From Flavobacteriales bacterium (GTDB lineage Bacteria > Bacteroidota > Bacteroidia > DT-38): a DNA stretch of 5,818 nt. Below the pieces are notes generated by a model. It saw only the letters and a program-made list of their open reading frames with translations, was not told the DNA's origin and ran no database searches. A program made the translations under genes and the position numbers. The DNA is taken from positions 1 to 5,818 of the forward strand of contig JABSPR010000024.1 in assembly GCA_013214975.1 (NCBI GenBank). The letters are read 5' to 3'. The number at the start of each line of letters is the position of its first letter. Within the stretch, counting starts at the first letter, position 1. Positions 1 through 5,818 of the stretch are shown one piece after another.

Positions 1-1427
1 TAATTGCCTATTTAGGAAACGACAAAGGATATGGAATAGAAAAAGGATCTTTTACCAATGATGATGGGACAAAATTCTCAAATAAAAATGAATTTCTATT
101 GCGATGGGGCAATGCAATCACTTCTGTTCGTTGGAATCATATCCTCGGCAATAAATTATTTATGAACACTGCCGTACGGTATAGTAAGTATAAGTTTCTT
201 ATTGGCAATGAGATGGAAAATGAGATAAAGATGGATGATAGAACTACGAACGAGTCGTTTTTGTTTGAATACAGTTCTAGTATAGAGGACTGGGCGGGAA
301 ATATAGATTGGGATTGGGTTCCTAACTCTAATAATTACGTTAGGTTCGGTGTTGGAAATATATACCATACGTTCACTCCTGGGGTAACACAACTTCAATA
401 TAATACAGATTCTTCACCAGAATTGGATACTACTTATGGCTCACAAGTTCATACTGCTCATGAATGGTATTCATATATCGAAGATGAAATTAAAATAGGC
501 GATAAATTTAAAGGGAATGTAGGATTGCATTTTACTGGGTTTTTAGTGGGTGGAAAGAATTATTTGTCTTTGCAACCTAGGTTATCTGGTAGATATCTTC
601 TTGGTAGCAAATCATCCATAAAAGCGAGTTACACTTACATGACGCAGTTTTTGCATTTGTTAACGAATTCGGGTATCGGCTTGCCAACAGATTTGTGGTT
701 GCCTGCTACAGAAAGGGTGAAACCTCAAAACTCCCATCAATGGGCGACTGGTTTCGCAAGAACGTTCAAAAAGAAGTATGAGGTATCGATTGAAGGATAT
801 TATAAAGCAATGGATAACCTCATTGAATATAAGGAAGGTGCTTCCTTTTTTGATAGTGATAAGGATTGGCAAGACAAGATAGAGACTGGTAAAGGATGGT
901 CTTATGGAGGTGAAATATTGATCGAAAAGAAAATCGGGAAAATAACAGGATGGGTAGGGTATACGTTGTCTTGGAGTAATAGACAATTTGATAATTTGAA
1001 TTTTGGCGAGGTATACCCATACCGATATGATAGAAGAAATGATATAGGATTGGCACTTACATACGAGGTAAATGATAATGTAAACTTTGGCTTAGTGTGG
1101 GTATATGGTACAGGAAACGCTGTTACCGTTGCTTTTGAAAGATACCTGCCATCTGCTGATGGCCTAAACTACTACAGTTCTATCGAACACATTGAGAGTA
1201 GAAATAATTACCGTATGCCCTCTTATCATCGTTTGGACTTTGGAGTGAATTTAAAGAAAGAAAAGAAATGGGGTACCAGAACTATTAATTGGGGTGTTTA
1301 CAATGCCTATAACCGGAAAAATCCATTCTACTTAGCTTTTGAAGACGAGATCAATAATGGCCGGAAGCTCTATCAATACAGTCTGTTTCCATTGATACCT
1401 TCTTTTACTTATAACTTTGAGTTTTAA
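1..1427 (+). CDS. TonB-dependent outer-membrane receptor, C-terminal part (5' end outside window)
   Basis: The frame is open from the first complete codon at position 3, so this is the last 474 residues of a longer protein; the Met at 99 is internal. There is no plug or carboxypeptidase-like domain in view, only beta-barrel sequence: alternating aromatic and polar strands, an early WGNAITSVRWNH stretch, a central LPTDLWLPATERVKPQNSHQ segment and a late YPYRYDRRNDIGL segment, all of which I recognise from Bacteroidota receptors that sit beside DUF4249 genes. The protein ends in SFTYNFEF, with the terminal Phe expected of an outer-membrane barrel recognised by the BAM machinery. Such receptors move substrates across the outer membrane using TonB/ExbBD energy; the substrate cannot be told here. 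The stop TAA shares one base with the ATG of the next gene (TAATG), so the two are probably translationally coupled. The family is confident; specificity is unknown. Confidence 0.93.
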   Translation, partial: IAYLGNDKGYGIEKGSFTNDDGTKFSNKNEFLLRWGNAITSVRWNHILGNKLFMNTAVRYSKYKFLIGNEMENEIKMDDRTTNESFLFEYSSSIEDWAGNIDWDWVPNSNNYVRFGVGNIYHTFTPGVTQLQYNTDSSPELDTTYGSQVHTAHEWYSYIEDEIKIGDKFKGNVGLHFTGFLVGGKNYLSLQPRLSGRYLLGSKSSIKASYTYMTQFLHLLTNSGIGLPTDLWLPATERVKPQNSHQWATGFARTFKKKYEVSIEGYYKAMDNLIEYKEGASFFDSDKDWQDKIETGKGWSYGGEILIEKKIGKITGWVGYTLSWSNRQFDNLNFGEVYPYRYDRRNDIGLALTYEVNDNVNFGLVWVYGTGNAVTVAFERYLPSADGLNYYSSIEHIESRNNYRMPSYHRLDFGVNLKKEKKWGTRTINWGVYNAYNRKNPFYLAFEDEINNGRKLYQYSLFPLIPSFTYNFEF

Positions 1428-2080
1428 TGAAGAATTATTATTACCTATTGATAATCTCTGTTTCATTTAGTATTTCTGCTTGTAAAAAAGAAATTCCTTT
1501 TGATGATGATGTTACGACGGATAAATTGGTAGTTAATTCAATACATTCTCCGGATAATAATTGGCAAGTACAAGTAACACATAGTGTCGGCCAACTGGAG
1601 TCTATAAGATCAAATACAGTAGAAAATGCTCAGGTATTTATAACGGACCTTGAAGGAAATTTAATAGACTCGCTTGTCTTCAACACCGTTAATGCTAACT
1701 CAGTTTTTGATTTTGATGGAGACTATATTGGGACTATGAATCCCATTATTGGAAATTATTATCGAATAGAAGTTTCGGCCGAAGGTTATGAAACTGTATC
1801 GGCAGTTAATAATATACCTTCTTCCGTAGAGATATCCTTATTGGATACAGGGCAAACGATAATTAATGGAGACAAACATTTGCAACTAACAATTAGTTTT
1901 GAAGATCCGGCAAGCGAGATAAATTATTATTATTTAACTGTAACAGAGATTAGCCCTCGGTCTACATATAATGGTTTTGTAAATGACGGATGGTGTCCGG
2001 AATGTGATTCTGCTTTGGTAGAAAGCAGTATGTATTTTAAAGTAGAGGATGTAAATAATTCGGATGAGGGATACTATTAA
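1427..2080 (+). CDS. DUF4249-type outer-membrane lipoprotein, N-terminal part, cut by an in-frame stop
   Basis: This 217-residue frame starts at the ATG that overlaps the receptor stop. A short hydrophobic signal peptide ends in the lipobox ISAC with Cys19, so the mature protein should be lipid-anchored. The following KKE and nearby DDD resemble the charged lipoprotein export signal of Bacteroidota, which would place it on the cell surface. The body (values such as KLVVNSIHSPDN, then VENAQVFITDLEGN, then GNYYRIEVSAEGYETVSA) has the beta-rich N-terminal layout I associate with DUF4249 proteins, which typically lie just downstream of a TonB-dependent receptor and are thought to be its surface partner. 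A CPEC pair lies near residue 190. Translation ends at TAA 2078-2080, yet the same frame continues to 2392 with family-like sequence, for 320 sense codons in all, which is a normal family length. I therefore read this as the front of an interrupted gene. A truncated product could still be exported, but would lack the C-terminal third. Confidence 0.82.
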   Translation: MKNYYYLLIISVSFSISACKKEIPFDDDVTTDKLVVNSIHSPDNNWQVQVTHSVGQLESIRSNTVENAQVFITDLEGNLIDSLVFNTVNANSVFDFDGDYIGTMNPIIGNYYRIEVSAEGYETVSAVNNIPSSVEISLLDTGQTIINGDKHLQLTISFEDPASEINYYYLTVTEISPRSTYNGFVNDGWCPECDSALVESSMYFKVEDVNNSDEGYY

Positions 2081-2110
2081 GGTAATTCAAATATTAATTT
2101 TTCGGATGAG
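2059..2110 (+). repeat. 10-base direct repeat flanking the lipoprotein stop codon
   Basis: TTCGGATGAG occurs at 2059-2068 and again at 2101-2110, 42 bases apart and in the same reading frame, on either side of the TAA at 2078-2080. Both copies encode SDE. A deletion between them would remove exactly 14 codons including the stop and leave an open frame. The repeat is short and may be chance in coding sequence. Confidence 0.6.
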
Positions 2111-2392
2111 ATGTTTAATGGCGGGACGAAAACAATGTCTTTGGCTCTAGAATATCATGACTTAGGTAATATGCTAGTTAGAGTTAATTTGTACAATATT
2201 TCTCGCGAATTATTTTTCTATAATAGAAGTTTCGAATTGTATAATGAATCCTATGGTAATCCGTTTGCTCAGCCCGTACAGGTTTACAGTAATATTGAGA
2301 ATGGTTTTGGGATATTTGCAGGAAGAAATAAAAGCTATAAGGAGATTAGCGTAGAGTATCCTGATTTGAGTAATAGTTTTTTATCGTATTAG
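2081..2392 (+). pseudogene. DUF4249-type lipoprotein, C-terminal remnant after the in-frame stop
   Basis: This is the same reading frame as the preceding lipoprotein, continuing 103 codons past TAA 2078-2080 to TAG 2390-2392. It opens with GNSNINFSDEMFNGG, which resembles the conserved FSDxxFNG segment in the last third of DUF4249 proteins, and goes on with MSLALEYHD, YNRSFELYNES and a closing FGIFAGRNKSY stretch that matches the usual family ending. The first in-frame ATG is at 2111, which would give a 93-residue protein with no signal peptide and no lipobox, so independent function at the outer membrane is unlikely. The last 12 bases overlap the 3' end of the glycosyltransferase on the other strand. 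Either a nonsense mutation or a sequence error separated it from its front half. Recoding of TAA is unlikely, because the receptor upstream also ends in TAA. Confidence 0.75.
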
Positions 2393-3100
2393 CCAATATT
2401 TAATAATACAGTAGATGGCCCTTACTCCATCTTTCCAGCCTATTTTTTTACCCTCATCATATGTTCTGCCATAATATGAAATACCCACTTCGTAGATTCG
2501 AACATCTTTAATTCTTGAAATCTTACTTGTTACTTCTGGTTCAAAACCAAAACGTTTCTCTTTTAAATCTATAGACTGAATCAACTTTGTGTTGAACAGC
2601 TTATAGCATGTTTCCATGTCCGTTAGATTTAAGTTGGTCAGAATATTAGAAAGGGTAGTGAGTAGTTTGTTTCCCAAAGTATGCCAGAAGAATAATATTC
2701 TGTGCGGATTACTCCCAATAAATCTAGACCCATATACCACATCTGCAAAGCCCCTTACAACAGGCTTAAGCAAATCGTTATACTCTAATGGATCGTATTC
2801 TAGATCGGCATCTTGAATTATTAAGAATTCTCCAGTTGCTTTAGAAATTCCAGTATGTAATGCTGCTCCTTTTCCCTTGTTATTAGCATGGCTTTGGAGA
2901 GATATGTTTGCTGAAGGATTATCTTTAATGTAAGCCGAAATAGCTTGCTCTGTATTATCGGTTGAACAATCATCTACGATAATTATTTCTTTTGATATTT
3001 GGTTAACCAATGTAACCGAGTTAATCTTATCGAGTATTAGATGAATCGTGCGCTCTTCATTATATACGGGAATAATAATCGATAATTTTTGGATGATCAT
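2381..3100 (-). CDS. Family 2 glycosyltransferase, DPM1/DPG-synthase-like
   Basis: From the ATG at 3100 this is a 239-residue GT-A fold enzyme of the dolichyl-phosphate mannose synthase-like group of GT2. Visible motifs in order are IIIPVYNEE near residues 8-16 (nucleotide-sugar binding), IIIVDDCSTDNT 39-50, NKGKGAAL 74-81, QDADLEYDP 96-104 with the DAD metal-binding residues 97-99, VYGSRF 122-127, LTDMETCYKLF 159-169 and FGFEPEV 184-190. These cover the whole family core. There is no C-terminal GtrA-like or other membrane segment, so it probably works at the inner face of the membrane, moving a sugar from a nucleotide donor to a polyprenyl-phosphate or similar lipid. An in-frame TTG at 3109 directly abuts the upstream stop and would add MAE; I prefer the ATG, which leaves a 9-base gap. 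The short spacing implies co-transcription with the beta-propeller gene. The exact sugar is unknown. Confidence 0.93.
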   Translation of the reverse strand: MIIQKLSIIIPVYNEERTIHLILDKINSVTLVNQISKEIIIVDDCSTDNTEQAISAYIKDNPSANISLQSHANNKGKGAALHTGISKATGEFLIIQDADLEYDPLEYNDLLKPVVRGFADVVYGSRFIGSNPHRILFFWHTLGNKLLTTLSNILTNLNLTDMETCYKLFNTKLIQSIDLKEKRFGFEPEVTSKISRIKDVRIYEVGISYYGRTYDEGKKIGWKDGVRAIYCIIKYWLIR

Positions 3101-3109
3101 TTCTGCCAA

Positions 3110-3910
3110 TTAAAATTTATACAACGTTGAATTGTCATCTTCTGAAATCTCATTTGAAATAAATAAGTTGCCTTCAGAATCAAAACAAATGCCTTCTGGT
3201 TGAGGAAAACGTTCTAAATCAAGCTTGACAATACTTTCAACCTCTCCGGTTTTAAGTGAAAATACAATTAGCTCATTGCTTCTTCTATGCGAAATAACAA
3301 AGACCTTACTTTTTTCCTTGTTGATGCATATTCCAGATAATCCTACTTCATGATCTAATTCTAATTTGAATGCAAGTTCTGTTTTTTTAGAATTGATATT
3401 GTATCTATAAATGCCATTATAAGATTCTTCTTTTCCATATAATCCAGAAGCATCTCTCAGAACCAGAAAAAGGGTTGTGTCAGATTCAATACAAAGACCT
3501 TCAATTTGATTATCCCATTCAAATGGAAGCTGGTGTTTTTTTAGTTTGTCAGTTTCTTCGTTATATCGAAACAATAAACCTTCACTGTTAATTACATAGA
3601 AATAGGGCTTTATATAAGTAATACCCTCGTAATCCCCATAATATGCGAATTTTATTTTCCTTTTAACTGATGCCCATTTTGTATCCCATAAAAAGATTAC
3701 ACCTTCTTCGTCATTAACACAAGCTATTGTGTTTTCAGCATAAGATGTAATTCCAGAAATTTCTTCTAGTCTGTCAGGTAAAATCCAAGCTTGTTGAGGA
3801 TTAGAAAAATCGTACGACTCAAAAGAAGTTTTGTTGTTATCGTTTTTCTGTGCTTGTAAATTGATTACTGCAGAGAAAATAAACGACAATAAAAGAAGAA
3901 CTAACCGCAT
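3110..3910 (-). CDS. Secreted beta-propeller protein, SdiA-regulated type
   Basis: The 266-residue product begins with a clear Sec signal peptide (MRLVLLLLSF followed by more hydrophobic residues), with a likely cut after LQA at residue 20 and no lipobox, so it should be periplasmic or exported. The rest looks like a beta-propeller. A short motif of the form E/S-G-I/L recurs at the start of successive blades: EISGIT near 50, YEGIT near 94, IEGLC near 136, LSGIC near 191 and PEGIC near 238, each followed by strands such as LFLVLR, KVFVISHRR or NLFISNE. An early CVNDEEGVIFLWD segment is also typical. This fits the SdiA-regulated (PF06977) family, which has no firmly known activity and is related in shape to NHL and phytase-like propellers. 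The name is historical and does not imply quorum sensing here. It is the first gene of a two-gene minus-strand unit with the GT2 gene. An NHL-type or esterase-like propeller is the main alternative. Confidence 0.78.
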   Translation of the reverse strand: MRLVLLLLSFIFSAVINLQAQKNDNNKTSFESYDFSNPQQAWILPDRLEEISGITSYAENTIACVNDEEGVIFLWDTKWASVKRKIKFAYYGDYEGITYIKPYFYVINSEGLLFRYNEETDKLKKHQLPFEWDNQIEGLCIESDTTLFLVLRDASGLYGKEESYNGIYRYNINSKKTELAFKLELDHEVGLSGICINKEKSKVFVISHRRSNELIVFSLKTGEVESIVKLDLERFPQPEGICFDSEGNLFISNEISEDDNSTLYKF

Positions 3911-4100
3911 AACATTAAATATTAAAATACTTTATTGAATTTACTAATTATGTATTGATACGCGATATTTTCGTTGCCTTATTACATTTCATATTTTGCA
4001 TCATGGTGGATTCTTTTAGTGATCATTTCTTGTATATTTAAAAGGTTAGTTTACATAAGAATCTAATTCTTTTTAAAATATAATGGTTTTTTAGAATAGC
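3911..4100. promoter_or_regulatory. Divergent intergenic region expected to hold two promoters
   Basis: These 190 AT-rich bases separate the minus-strand beta-propeller gene from the plus-strand GT4 gene, so both transcripts should begin here. I found no full match to the Bacteroidota promoter (TTTG, spacer, TAnnTTTG) on either strand. The nearest on the plus strand is ATATTTTG at 3991-3998, with no well-placed TTTG upstream. TATAAT at 4079-4084 resembles a sigma-70 -10 box, but it lies 17 bases before the ATG and may be chance in this composition. There is no Shine-Dalgarno sequence ahead of 4101, and a TAG at 4092-4094 fixes that ATG as the earliest start. No strong inverted repeat or RNA element was seen. 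Confidence 0.35.
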
Positions 4101-5402
4101 ATGCCGAGTAGAAAGAATATTGTAATTTTTGTTACTGCTTATCCATATGGCTTTGGAGAGGCATTTTTTGAAGAAGAAATTAAAGTCTTAGATCAAAATT
4201 TCGATCACATAAGAATCGTTATTACAACAGATCAGAAACTTTCCGATACAAAAACATTTTGCCTTCCAACTAAGGTTAAATTAGTTAAACTCACTGACTA
4301 TAAGAAGTCTATTGATCTTTCTAATAAGTTTAGCTCGTTGTTCTCAATAGGCGTTTGGGTTCAGTTGTATTTAGCGAAGTTTAAGCATCTTGTGCCTTTC
4401 TCTGTGGGTCTTGTTGCGCAAATTGTTAATTGCTCGCGTAAAGGGAAGGCGGTAGAAATGGCTATCGAACGATTTATTGCTAATGTCGGGATTGAAGCTA
4501 AAAATACAATGTTTTATAGTTATTGGTGCGATAGTACGGCAATTGCATTGGCTAATATGGCAAGTAAGGATGATTCAATAAAGTTTATTACCAGAATGCA
4601 TAGATGGGATTTGTATTATGAAAAGCACAAAATTCCATTTTTACCATTTAGAGAGTTGATTCTATCATTTGCTCATAGAGTAATTTGTATATCTGAAGAC
4701 GGTAAGGATTACCTGAGTAAAAAAGACTTAATAGAAGACCCCACTAAGATTATTGTGAGCAAACTGGGGGTGAAAGAATTAGGGCTGAATGTTGCTTATT
4801 CAGATAAGAGTTCTGCCGTGCAACTTGTTGTATTGTCTTTATCTCTAATTAGTCCTGTTAAGCGCTTAGATAAGTTAGTAACGGCTCTTTCACAAATATC
4901 TAATATTGAAATTCACTGGCATCATATAGGGGGGGGAGAGAAGGAATTTGAAGATGAAATTGAAAATACTATTAATGAAAAATTAAATAATAAGCCTAAT
5001 GTCAAGGTTGTATTTCACGGGATGAAAAACAAGAAAGAAATAGATGTTTTTTTAGTTAATCAACCTATTAACATATTTGTAAATTGTAGTGATAGTGAAG
5101 GGATTCCTGTGTCAATTATGGAAGCAATGTCGGCAAGTATTCCAGTAATTGCTTATAACGTTGGTGGTATTTCTGAAATTGTAACTACTAAGAATGGAAT
5201 TCTGTTGGAACAAGATAATGACGATTCAGCTCAATGTTTAACAGAGGCTTTGCAGGATTTCAGTCAACTGCCAAATGAGGAGAAAATTGAAATGTCTAAT
5301 AATGCACGACGTACATGGCGAGATAAATATAATGCAAAACAGAATTTCGAATTTATGGTAGACATTCTTAATAATAATGAAAAAGTTATTGATGGAATGT
5401 AG
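4101..5402 (+). CDS. GT4-type glycosyltransferase (family 1 group, GT-B fold)
   Basis: This 433-residue protein has a GT-B layout. The N-terminal acceptor domain opens with IVIFVTAYPYGFGEAFFEEE, whose PYGxGExFxxxE pattern is common in Bacteroidota surface-glycan transferases; FITRMHRWD and HRVICISEDGKDYL close that half. The C-terminal donor domain starts near residue 247 with VVLSLSLISPVKRLDKLV, then HHIGGGEKEFE, VVFHGMKNKKEI and the nucleotide-sugar site SEGIPVSIMEAM, where Glu333 and Glu341 form the EX7E motif, followed by PVIAYNVGGISEIV. It should transfer a sugar from a nucleotide donor to a lipid-linked glycan at the cytoplasmic face of the membrane. The length is normal and no key residue is missing. 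It is the first gene of the rightward unit and its end overlaps the start of the amidotransferase by 11 bases, so coupling is likely. An unusual run of eight G lies within it. Donor and acceptor are unknown. Confidence 0.92.
   Translation: MPSRKNIVIFVTAYPYGFGEAFFEEEIKVLDQNFDHIRIVITTDQKLSDTKTFCLPTKVKLVKLTDYKKSIDLSNKFSSLFSIGVWVQLYLAKFKHLVPFSVGLVAQIVNCSRKGKAVEMAIERFIANVGIEAKNTMFYSYWCDSTAIALANMASKDDSIKFITRMHRWDLYYEKHKIPFLPFRELILSFAHRVICISEDGKDYLSKKDLIEDPTKIIVSKLGVKELGLNVAYSDKSSAVQLVVLSLSLISPVKRLDKLVTALSQISNIEIHWHHIGGGEKEFEDEIENTINEKLNNKPNVKVVFHGMKNKKEIDVFLVNQPINIFVNCSDSEGIPVSIMEAMSASIPVIAYNVGGISEIVTTKNGILLEQDNDDSAQCLTEALQDFSQLPNEEKIEMSNNARRTWRDKYNAKQNFEFMVDILNNNEKVIDGM
4929..4936 (+). repeat. G8 homopolymer inside the GT4 gene
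   Basis: Eight consecutive G bases encode Gly277-Gly279 (GGG GGG GGA) of the IGGGE loop in the donor domain. The surrounding DNA is AT-rich and other glycine codons are available. A change of one base by slippage would shift the frame before the EX7E motif and inactivate the enzyme. Whether it varies cannot be told from one sequence. Confidence 0.7.
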
Positions 5403-5481
5403 TAGGTGTTTAATTGCGATCGATGTTTATCCGGACATTAGATTCGGATGGTGTTTGCAATGTCTGCCACGTTGTAGATAA
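5392..5481 (+). pseudogene. N-acetyl sugar amidotransferase, frameshifted N-terminal stub
   Basis: An ATG at 5392, overlapping the last 11 bases of the GT4 gene, opens a frame that begins MECSRCLIAIDVYPDIRF and stops at TAA 5479-5481 after 29 codons. The CSRC pair and the PDIRF segment match the usual start of WbpG-like amidotransferases, where CxxC is followed about 15-20 residues later by FDxxGVCNxC. Here the second half of that pattern lies in another frame, beginning DSDGVCNVC at 5441. The join of the two halves therefore lies near 5441-5446. The natural 11-base overlap with GT4 supports 5392 as the ancestral start. I read this as the front of the gene that continues to the right edge. 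Confidence 0.72.
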
Positions 5482-5818
5482 GAGGCATCGTGCAATTAAT
5501 TTATTAAAAGAGAATAATTATTTTGAAGGCGTATTATCTGAAATAATAGAATATAAATCTCCTAAAGGCTATAACTGTATTGTTGGGTTAAGTGGTGGAG
5601 CAGATAGTTCTTATTTAACTGTTAAAGCAAAGGAACTTGGTTTAAACCCCTTGTTAGTCTATATAGATAATGGCTGGAATACTGAAGTTTTGGTTTCTAA
5701 TATTCAATGTCTAATTAAAAAATTAGGGTTTGAACTATACACTATAGTAATAGACTGGAATGAGATAAAGGATCTGGTCAGATCCTTTTTAAAGGCAGGA
5801 GTAATAGATATTTACTGG
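5423..5818 (+). CDS. N-acetyl sugar amidotransferase, WbpG-like, main frame (3' end outside window)
   Basis: This frame is open for 132 codons from ATG 5423 to the right edge. After a non-family start (MFIRT) it reads DSDGVCNVC with Cys12 and Cys15, then a helix, then the ATP-pyrophosphatase PP-loop GLSGGADSSYL with SGGADSS at residues 57-63, followed by LLVYIDNGWNTE and a second nucleotide-binding-like strand. This order fits the N-acetyl sugar amidotransferase family (WbpG/PseA type), which uses ATP and ammonia delivered by HisH/HisF-like partners to turn an N-acetyl group on a sugar into an acetamidino group for O-antigen or similar glycans. The first CxxC pair of the expected zinc site is in the other frame, starting at 5392. 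If translated from 5423 the protein would keep the PP-loop but lose half the zinc site. A tRNA thiolation or NAD synthase-like PP-loop enzyme is less likely given the N-terminal cysteines and the glycan context. Confidence 0.82.
   Translation, partial: MFIRTLDSDGVCNVCHVVDKRHRAINLLKENNYFEGVLSEIIEYKSPKGYNCIVGLSGGADSSYLTVKAKELGLNPLLVYIDNGWNTEVLVSNIQCLIKKLGFELYTIVIDWNEIKDLVRSFLKAGVIDIYW

Noticed and set aside
156..1056. Minus-strand open frames within the receptor gene
   Set aside because: They lie wholly opposite a clear beta-barrel coding frame, have no recognisable motif and start without any gene-like context.
2078..2080. TAA read as a recoded sense codon
   Set aside because: The receptor, propeller and GT2 genes all end in TAA, so TAA acts as a normal stop here, and no readthrough signal is visible.
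2616..2816. Plus-strand 66-codon frame opposite the GT2 gene
   Set aside because: It is antisense to the conserved DAD and GSRF region of the glycosyltransferase and its translation has no family features.
4079..4084. TATAAT as a confident -10 promoter box
   Set aside because: Bacteroidota use a different consensus, the stretch is AT-rich, and no matching upstream element is present.
3911..4100. Small RNA, riboswitch or JUMPstart-like element in the divergent gap
   Set aside because: I saw no extended hairpin, conserved box or JUMPstart-like sequence in these bases.
1..5818. Mobile element, CRISPR array or defence system
   Set aside because: There is no transposase, integrase, terminal inverted repeat, spaced repeat array or defence-type domain. 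All coding sequence is explained by uptake and glycan genes.

Overview
The window looks like AT-rich bacterial chromosome from a member of the Bacteroidota. The evidence is a TonB-dependent receptor directly coupled to a DUF4249-type lipoprotein (a pairing typical of that phylum), no clear Shine-Dalgarno sequences ahead of the starts, and glycosyltransferases of the kind found in Bacteroidota surface-polysaccharide loci. Genus cannot be told from the sequence alone. No tRNA, rRNA, CRISPR array, insertion sequence or phage gene was seen.

Layout. (1) Positions 1-2392, plus strand, hold an outer-membrane module: the C-terminal barrel of a TonB-dependent receptor, cut by the left edge, then a DUF4249 lipoprotein joined to it by a one-base TAATG overlap. 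The lipoprotein frame is broken by an in-frame TAA at 2078-2080, and the frame stays open and family-like on both sides of it. (2) Positions 2381-3910, minus strand, hold a two-gene unit: a secreted beta-propeller protein of the SdiA-regulated type, then a DPM1-like family 2 glycosyltransferase. Its 3' end overlaps the lipoprotein 3' end by 12 bases. (3) Positions 3911-4100 are a 190-base AT-rich gap between divergent genes and should hold the promoters for both directions. (4) Positions 4101-5818, plus strand, start what looks like a surface-glycan operon: a GT4-type glycosyltransferase with an eight-G run, overlapping by 11 bases a WbpG-like N-acetyl sugar amidotransferase that runs off the right edge.

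How the parts fit. The receptor and lipoprotein would form an outer-membrane uptake unit of unknown substrate. The right half would build and decorate a surface polysaccharide: GT4 transfers a sugar, and the WbpG-like enzyme would convert an N-acetyl sugar to an acetamidino form together with HisH/HisF-like partners expected beyond the window. The beta-propeller and GT2 pair may be linked to the same envelope theme, but nothing in the sequence proves it.

The main surprise is two gene-breaking lesions about 3.4 kb apart: the in-frame stop in the DUF4249 gene, and a frameshift in the amidotransferase that splits its zinc-binding CxxC...CxxC pair over two frames and fits loss of one copy of a 5-base GATTC repeat. 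They could be real decay, reversible switching or sequence errors. I see no convincing new biological system here.
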